Assembly (NCBI GenBank): GCA_907164885.2
Contig: OU015493.1
Span: 123,319,193-123,383,192, forward strand
Length of the DNA: 64,000 bases
Origin: Dolomedes plantarius
Lineage: Eukaryota; Arthropoda; Arachnida; Araneae; Dolomedidae
Direction of reading: 5' to 3'
Position 1 is the stretch's first letter; the number at the start of each line of letters is the position of its first letter. A model generated the notes under the pieces. The model did not search any database, was not told the origin of the DNA, and saw only the letters and a list, made by a program, of their open reading frames with translations. Shown here one piece after another: positions 57,035 to 64,000 of this stretch. The position numbers and the translations under genes are program-made.

Positions 57035-58131
57035 TTAACATTATAATGGCTATAAAATATCATCACAGAATATCCGTATTTGAATACAAACACAAAAAAT
57101 CTGATTTAAGGAGAAAAATGTTTATTGTCTTTATACTGTCCTTCATTAATTCTTTTTTAACATTATAATGGCTATAAAATATCATCACAGAATATCCGTA
57201 TTTGAATACAAACACAAAAAATCTGATTTAAGGAGAAAATGTTTATTGTCTTTATACTGTCCTTCATTAATTCTTTTTTAACATTATAATGGCTATAAAA
57301 TATCATCACAGAATATCCGTATTTGAATACAAACACAAAAAATCTGATTTAAGGAGAAAAATGTTTATTGTCTTTATACTGTCCTTCATTAATTCTTTTT
57401 TAACATTATAATGGCTATAAAATATCATCACAGAATATCCGTATTTGAATACAAACACAAAAAATCTGATTTAAGGAGAAAAATGTTTATTGTCTTTATA
57501 CTGTCCTTCATTAATTCTTTTTTAACATTATAATGGCTATAAAATATCATCACAGAATATCCGTATTTGAATACAAACACAAAAAATCTGATTTAAGGAG
57601 AAAAATGTTTATTGTCTTTATACTGTCCTTCATTAATTCTTTTTTAACATTATAATGGCTATAAAATATCATCACAGAATATCCGTATTTGAATACAAAC
57701 ACAAAAAATCTGATTTAAGGAGAAAAATGTTTATTGTCTTTATACTGTCCTTCATTAATTCTTTTTTAACATTATAATGGCTATAAAATATCATCACAGA
57801 ATATCCGTATTTGAATACAAACACAAAAAATCTGATTTAAGGAGAAAAATGTTTATTGTCTTTATACTGTCCTTCATTAATTCTTTTTTAACATTATAAT
57901 GGCTATAAAATATCATCACAGAATATCCGTATTTGAATACAAACACAAAAAATCTGATTTAAGGAGAAAAATGTTTATTGTCTTTATACTGTCCTTCATT
58001 AATTCTTTTTTAACATTATAATGGCTATAAAATATCATCACAGAATATCCGTATTTGAATACAAACACAAAAAATCTGATTTAAGGAGAAAAATGTTTAT
58101 TGTCTTTATACTGTCCTTCATTAATTCTTTT
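57035..58131. repeat. 122-base tandem array, nine near-identical copies
   Basis: Units begin at about 57035, 57157, 57278, 57400, 57522, 57644, 57766, 57888 and 58010 with TTAACATTATAATGGCTATA and end TTCATTAATTCTTTTT. The only difference I see is one A in a homopolymer in the second copy. No open frame across the unit. Confidence 0.95.
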
Positions 58132-58361
58132 TTCCTTTTTATGAAAGCACCTTACTCACCCTTAGAAAATGGGTGGAATAGGAGATTTGCTTTGTGAGAC
58201 CGCTAATTAATAAACCATTAAATACAGGGTAGTCATAAAAATACTTTGCGGATATATGGACCTCTAGCGGCAGTTCAACCGATCGAGATGAGATTCCAGA
58301 TATAGTCTTTCAGAGGTATGAGCTCGGGATTATGTGAACGGCAACAAAGTGGCGATCACGG

Positions 58362-58848
58362 TTACGGTTATAGGTATAGAAACTCGAAATTTTCGAATAG
58401 CAACGCCCACTATTACCCGTCGCAAAATGCTCAGCGCATGCGAAAACCCTAAATAGTGCTGGAACGGTACGTATATCACAAAAAAAAACGTACTCGTTAT
58501 GCACGCACAAAACAAAGCTAAGTGAACGGCCAACAAAAACACTGATCGGGACGAAAGGAGGAAATTTGCATATGAAAGAGGCAAGAGTCCAATCACTGAT
58601 GACAACACAAATCGGACAAAAGAAAACTTTTATTTGTATTACACATTTTCCACATGGGTGCCATCATTGTGTTTTTGTTGGTCGTTCGCAGAGCTGTTTT
58701 TGTGTGTGTATAACGCGTCCGTTTTTTGTGATACAAGCACCATTCCAACGATCTTTAGGGTTTTCGCATGCGCTGAGCATTTTGCAACGGGAAAATGTGG
58801 GCATTGCCATTTGAAAATTTCGAGTTTCTATACCTATAACCTGTAATA
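58362..58848. repeat. Inner foldback segment, arms of about 185 bases
   Basis: GGTTATAGGTATAGAAACTC and GTCGCAAAATGCTCAGCGCA on the left recur as complements at about 58740-58848 on the right, around a spacer of about 110 bases. The left arm continues directly from the outer TIR. Open frames here are shadows of the palindrome. Confidence 0.7.
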
Positions 58849-59151
58849 ACACAGGGTCGTGACCTGTTGTTATTAACTACCGGTGAAATCGTATCTCGTA
58901 CACTGGTTGTAAGTTCGCCAATAGGGCGGTAATTAATTAATTAAATAGATGGGCCCAACTCTCAAGAATGATACTGAATATACATATATACACTTTATTT
59001 ATACATATTTAAATACATTCAAACTTGTAACACTTAGCAAACGCTGAAACATTAGTAATGCTAGGAATTTACATATATATATATAATCTTATCCGATCAC
59101 TATATTTTAAATCATACGATGTCGCCGGCCCTGGCGGGTTAGAGGCGATTA

Positions 59152-60269
59152 TGTAAAGAGTCGGTATGCGAATTGATATAATACAAAATGCTCACCCATT
59201 TGTCGCAGCCGTCTACATCGAATTCACTGATAACGCTGGTCCATAGTAGTACACAAAGTTCACACAGTGTTCACAGAGTTCGTGGATACAGTTTGTTCAC
59301 TGTAGCGTCGCGGTGTATCCTCGTCCTATTAATCCAGTCCACTCTATTGGGACTGACGAGTTCGGGGTCCTTTTATGTCGAAGATCACTTATGAAGACTC
59401 CTCGGACGTTACTCAGCACAGGTAGCATCTCTTACACTATGCGGGTCGGTCAGCATTGGTGGGCGGTCAATGTTGCTCAGCATAGGTGCCTTCTCTTCCG
59501 ATATGCGGGTCGATCAGCACTGATGGGTGGTCGTCTGGGTGTCCAACTCGCTAAGCGACGGTGCGTATCTCTCTGGTATCGGCTTACTTAATGGTAGTGT
59601 CGTCTCTTCTCCCTCGGCACTACGTAGACATCTATGGGCAATCGCTGCTTCTGCAACTTCTCGTCGCTGATTATTCGATTTCGCGTCCGGAGCTAACGCT
59701 GTTCAATCCGTACGTATTATGTAGTTGCGAAGGACCGGCGTCTTTCTTCTAATAGTATACAGTGTGTCTCTTCTCAGCCCTGTGGTAGCTTATTTTTTGT
59801 TGAGTTTCGTAAGTTAGGGCTCTCGTCGGCCCGTTGGCAGCTTACTGTATTATCATCTCTTTTTTTTAATGGCGCTCTCTCTACAAATGTCTCATCATCT
59901 TGTATATATTCTTCTCCATCCTCGTCTCATTGGTTCTCGCTTCCACGGTTCCTATTCGCTCGCCACTCCCTTGTTTATAGAGGGGGCGGATGCGATTAGC
60001 TCTCATAGGTTATTCTTGTCTCTTGCCTTTCGCAATTGCATAAGTTCTGGCGCCGATTATGTCTGGTAAAACTTCCCATCAGACGGCCCCACCTGTTCGA
60101 CCTCCGACCTCAGATATACGGCCGTTGACAACTTAATTTCTACGTTTTTTATGGTACCGTAAATCTGGCGTTATAAAAATGTCGGGACTGTAAATTTGCT
60201 TGTCCACGCAAGCTGGGTGGCCCCTTAACAATTTAGGTTTCTGTTGTTTTCACATTCCGACTCTTTACA
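59152..60269. repeat. Candidate solo LTR
   Basis: Starts TGTAAAGAGTCGG and ends CCGACTCTTTACA (a 13-base inverted terminal match with TG...CA). The 1118 bases between are less AT-rich than the surroundings and have no retained frame. No clear 4-5 base target duplication, so this is tentative. Confidence 0.35.
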
Positions 60270-60507
60270 TAACCGTAACCGTGAGCGCCGCTTTGTTGCC
60301 GTTCACAGAATCCCGAGCTCATATCGCTGAATAACTATATCTGAAATCTCATCTCGATCGGTTGGATGGAATGGCCGCTAGAGGTCCATATATCGGCAAA
60401 GTCTTTTTATGACCACCCTGTGTAAGCTTACGCCACAGTATTTTGCACAAATGTGGCGATCACTTAAACTTATTTTCGTAAATTCAACCATTAATATTAC
60501 ACAAATC

Positions 60508-60852
60508 TGTTGTTGTTGTTCTAATGACCCCTGACCGGAAGTTCCAGACTAGGTCCATATAAGCTTTACGGGCTGATGAGTGCGATTCCGGTTTATAATA
60601 GCACTACAAGTGTCGGGGTACAACTTGGGTAGGTGCCACCACAATTTTGACAGAGCACCCTCAGGGACGACATCTGGTAAACCGTACCTTCTCCCAACCT
60701 CTCTGACCTCATAGGAGGACTTTCTGGTCTACGGATTTAAAAGCCCATATCTGTCCTAGACACGGAGGTATTTAATAGTGCTTGAAGGGATTCGAACCGA
60801 ACACCTTCGGTGCCTAAAGCAGACGAGCTACCACTAGGCTACCTGATGCTCG
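60508..60852 (-). mobile_element. SINE family 2, full copy
   Basis: On the minus strand: tRNA-like head GGTAGCCTAGTGGTAGCTCG (A box) and GGTTCGAATCCC (B box), a body with TAAATCCGTAGACCAGAAAG, and a tail ending in AACAACAACAACAGA. About 345 bases. Confidence 0.8.
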
Positions 60853-61024
60853 ACACTCATCGTACCACTAGCTACAGTTGTAGAACTGTACGATTAAATT
60901 GATTACCTGTAATAATTAGAAAACATAAAGTAAACAAGCATTTAGGTAGAAATGAGAGTTAATCGCCCAATGTTTTAATACACCCAAAAAGCTTTTAATT
61001 TTTGCTGATTATCGGAATCCCTTA
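60853..61024. other. No feature seen
   Basis: Short AT-rich spacer. Confidence 0.4.
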
Positions 61025-61421
<397 letters not shown>

Positions 61422-62437
61422 TGTTTTTTGTATTTTTACTATACTCTCTTTACCAAAGGTATGGGGAATGTAGAGGGCCATTTCATTCGGGCTCTGAAGC
61501 CGACGGGGCCTGAAGTTTCTTACAACATAAAAATTTACTTATATTTAAAATACAGTTTACAGTATCAAATTGTAAAAATTGTAGAACAGGTCGAAACGTT
61601 GAATCTGCCGTATTATGTTGTTTCCGATTGTTGATTATTAGCTCTGGAGATCAATTAAAAGTTTACAGTCATCTCATGAAATGTTCGAATTATTTGATAG
61701 TTTTCACTTTTTAAATCTGAATGAAGATACAATTTCAGGCGTTGGCAGTGAAATTTAAAAACAATATAATAATGGAACGGCCGACAAAATCTGCAATGAA
61801 GGAATTTATTCTTTTTATCAAAAAAAAGTTTAGTGATTAAATTTTGAAATAAAGTAACTGTACCAACTTTGCTTTAAATTGTTTTAAAAACCTAATGTAA
61901 CCTGGAAATTTCTTAATCCGAATATACCACTCTGAATATTTTTAGCTGCTTTCGTTGTTCTCGCGGAGAAAATTATATAGAGAAAAAAAAGCACAAAAAA
62001 AAATATTTTCGAGAAAGACTGACTGAATTAGCTGCACAAAAAAGCTCGTTAAGTGTTTTTAAAGTAGATTATGAACTTTTTGAATTTTTTTATGTGTTCA
62101 AATGCAAGTAAAACATTTTTTGCATACGTAAATCTAATATTTTAAAGTTGAACGCCATTTTTAACTACAACTAAGGATTAAATAAAATTGCATAAACATT
62201 TTTATTATTTTTAGGTATTTTTGAAAATGTCAACCCTTGTTAAAAGGGTTCCCATTCTTCTCTTTGTCATTTCATAGGTATTTAATAAAGAAAAAATTGA
62301 CTTTCATAAAATGAATGGTGAAGGAATGGAAGCCAATCTAACTGCATTTTGTGTTAATGATCTACTTCCACTGAAATGATGTAAACTGAATGCGAATATT
62401 AGTGATAGCTCGTAAGTTACCAGTAAAGAAGTTCTTG
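61422..62437. other. No feature seen
   Basis: Ordinary AT-rich DNA. Confidence 0.45.
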
Positions 62438-62785
62438 TGGCTGTTGTTCCTAATGCCTCCTGGGTGGAAATTACATACCAGTTCCATATAGGCTTCGGCC
62501 TGAGTAGTGTGGCTTCATTTGCTCGTATAATAGCACATAAGGGTCTTAGTCTGACTTGGTTAGGTGCCACCACAATTTTGACCGATTAACCCCAGAGGTG
62601 ACATCTGGGGAGATAGTGCCTTCTCCACCCACTGACCTCATAGAAAGACTTTCCGGTCTACGGATTTAACGTGCCCATATCCGGCCAAAACACAAAGGTA
62701 TTTAATGGTGCTTGTCGGGATTCGATCCGAGCATCTTTAGTATAAAAAACCAACACGTTACCGACAGGTTACCTGGGTCCCGAAA
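62438..62785 (-). mobile_element. SINE family 2, full copy
   Basis: Same layout as the copy at 60508: tail side CTAATGCCTCCTGGGTGG, body TTTCCGGTCTACGGATTTA, and in complement a B box close to GGATCGAATCCCG with a decayed A box. The head is more mutated than in the 60508 copy. Confidence 0.75.
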
Positions 62786-63263
62786 GCAGTTCTTAACTTC
62801 CTTTTACAACTACCTTTCTACGTTTAGAATATTTCGACTAAAGTATAATAAAATGCACCAACAAATCTCAAGCAAATTTTGATGTGCAATTCGGAGTATA
62901 CTTCAGAAGTAACAAAGATTTGAAGTGGTGGAAACTTTAGGCTGCTCAAAGGTTCTAAATTTGCTTCGCGGGACATAGTTTCCTTAAAAGAAATAGATGT
63001 GTTATATCATCAGAGCTGTCAAACTCTGTTAAAAATCACTGCAGATGATACTAATGATGTAGAGTATTAAAAGTATCTCCCTCTACTCCCCCGCCTCGTA
63101 CATCATTGTTATTAATTATGGACCACCATGAGAAATGAAATTTGAATTTTTACTTGCGTCGAAAAGAAAAAAGAGAAATTGAGTGTTTTAATGACAAAAA
63201 TGAATTAAATTAGAAACTAAGAACACTACTTAAACTTGCTTACCCTAGTATAAACAGGATGAT
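62786..63263. other. No feature seen
   Basis: Ordinary AT-rich DNA. Confidence 0.4.
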
Positions 63264-63930
63264 TAGTTTGGTTTGGAGCACTACGGTCATTTTTTGTTAC
63301 ACGAGGGTTAATTACATCGGAACCAACTGCTTAAAGCCGATTCCGACCATGCTAACGCATGGACTACAAACGTCCATACAGACCCTGATTTTCCATTAGG
63401 CCCTCTAATCCCGGGCCTAGGGCCCCCCATATGTTGGAGGCCCCACAAAATTTTTATTTTAAAAGGAAAAAAAAAGAAAAAATGCCCAATTCAATTTTCT
63501 TTTATTTTACCTTTTTTAATAGCAATTTTTTTATATATCCTTTCAAATTTGATTGATTGGTTCATCATATGTATGTTATAGTGTATATAAGGGATTGATA
63601 AGTTTTGCTGGTTTCACTGTATTGGTGTTTTAGTGATGAAGTTAATATGTAGTAATATGTGCTTTTTGTTATTTGATAATGTCCTAGGCTTCTATGCTTC
63701 AAATAGCCAATTCTTGGTAAAATGGTACTTTCACAATGATTTATGATTTTTTTGTGTGTGTCAATTTTGGAAATTTTACGCCTACATCAGTGTTAAGGGA
63801 CCCCCATCCCGAGTTGTGCCTATAGTCAAGAATTTTCTAAATCGGGCCCTGGGAACATACCAAGAGTGGAACTCGAACGCACAGACTCTGGTATCAGGAG
63901 CCAGTGCCCTGGCCATACTGCCATCTTTTG
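63264..63930 (-). mobile_element. SINE family 1 copy, split by a hAT-like MITE
   Basis: Left piece 63264-63378 (GTTTGGTTTGGAGCACTACG, ACTGCTTAAAGCCGATTCCG, ACAAACGTCCATA) and right piece 63852-63930 (ACCAAGAGTGGAACTCGAAC, ACAGACTCTGGTATC, CTGGCCATACTGCCATC) are the two halves of one copy. A small duplication of ATGCTAACGCATGG-type sequence is in the left half. Confidence 0.8.
63379..63851. mobile_element. hAT-like MITE nested in the SINE
   Basis: Left CAGACCCTGATTTTCCATTA, right in complement CAGGGCCCGATTTAGAAAAT; GC-rich subterminal parts (CCCGGGCCTAGGGCCCCCC). CAGGGCCxGATT ends are typical of one hAT group. The flanking octamers CGTCCATA and GGAACATA agree at 5 of 8, a decayed 8-base target duplication as hAT makes. 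Confidence 0.65.
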
Positions 63931-63968
63931 GTTAAACAGGATGAAAATATAGTCATCTTACAGTCTAT

Positions 63969-64000
63969 CAATACTAATAAAAGGAAGTGTTTCTCTGTAT
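63969..64000 (+). mobile_element. Possible Helitron 5' end at the window edge
   Basis: TCAATACTAATAAAAGGAAG followed by TGTTTCTCTGTAT resembles the TCTATACTAATAAAA start and following segment of arthropod Helitrons. Cut by the window end. Confidence 0.3.

Larger units (their letters stand above)
58225..60420. mobile_element. Long-TIR DNA element with nested inserts
   Basis: Left CAGGGTAGTCATAAAAATAC and right, complement, CAGGGTGGTCATAAAAAGAC, continuing for about 145 bases to CACGGTTACGGTTAT, with TA at the left border. CAGGG...TCATAAAAA ends resemble mariner-type elements. Inside are an inverted-arm segment and an LTR-like stretch; no transposase of its own was found. Confidence 0.7.

Noticed and set aside
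59188..60069. Several plus-strand frames of 60-90 codons
   Set aside because: Overlapping frames in a non-coding LTR-like block; no recurring domain.

Overview
This is a eukaryotic window: AT-rich, full of (TA)n microsatellites, with no operons and with split coding sequence. Almost everything recognisable is transposable-element DNA of kinds common in arthropods: Tc1/mariner, pogo/Tigger, piggyBac-like, hAT, Helitron, Ty3/Gypsy, Jockey-like LINE and two tRNA-derived SINE families. I infer an arthropod, perhaps a spider or other chelicerate; the sequence does not prove the taxon.

Host gene. Four short minus-strand segments with consensus splice sites (47141-47228, 40569-40906, 25197-25268, 18163-18300) join in compatible reading phase into 204 open codons. 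They look like consecutive exons of one unidentified host gene over at least 29 kb, possibly including its start codon. Its introns (about 6.2, 15.3 and 6.9 kb) hold many of the elements below.

Layout. 1-3.2 kb: a LINE tail, a decayed Tc1 element with IR/DR ends, and a mariner-type fragment with an internal inversion. 3.2-13.05 kb: a nearly intact Ty3/Gypsy gag-pol whose LTR-like ends are inverted relative to each other; gag and pol share one frame, split by a TGA in a leaky-stop context. 14.4-15.3 kb: foldback elements. 18-20.7 kb: host exon D, a 0.5 kb foldback element and a Tc1 inverted dimer. 22.8-24.4 kb: a Tc1 element with one stop in its transposase. 25.2 kb: host exon C. 26.5-30.5 kb: a 5'-truncated Jockey-type LINE split by about 1.7 kb of foreign DNA. 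30.7-33.0 kb: a pogo-like element with another Tc1 nested inside. 33.8-40.4 kb: microsatellite-bearing MITEs, a tandem duplication, a short Helitron, a TIR element and a Tigger-like MITE. 40.6 and 47.1 kb: host exons B and A. 47.8-55.6 kb: two same-length TTAA MITEs and a piggyBac remnant. 56-58.1 kb: a 3-copy and a 9-copy tandem repeat. 58.2-60.4 kb: a nested long-TIR element. 60.5-64 kb: SINEs, a microsatellite-bearing MITE and a hAT MITE inserted in a SINE.

The best candidates for something unusual are the inverted-LTR Gypsy with its TGA-CAA-TTA gag/pol junction, the Tc1 inverted dimer, and two MITE families that carry a variable microsatellite core at a fixed position.
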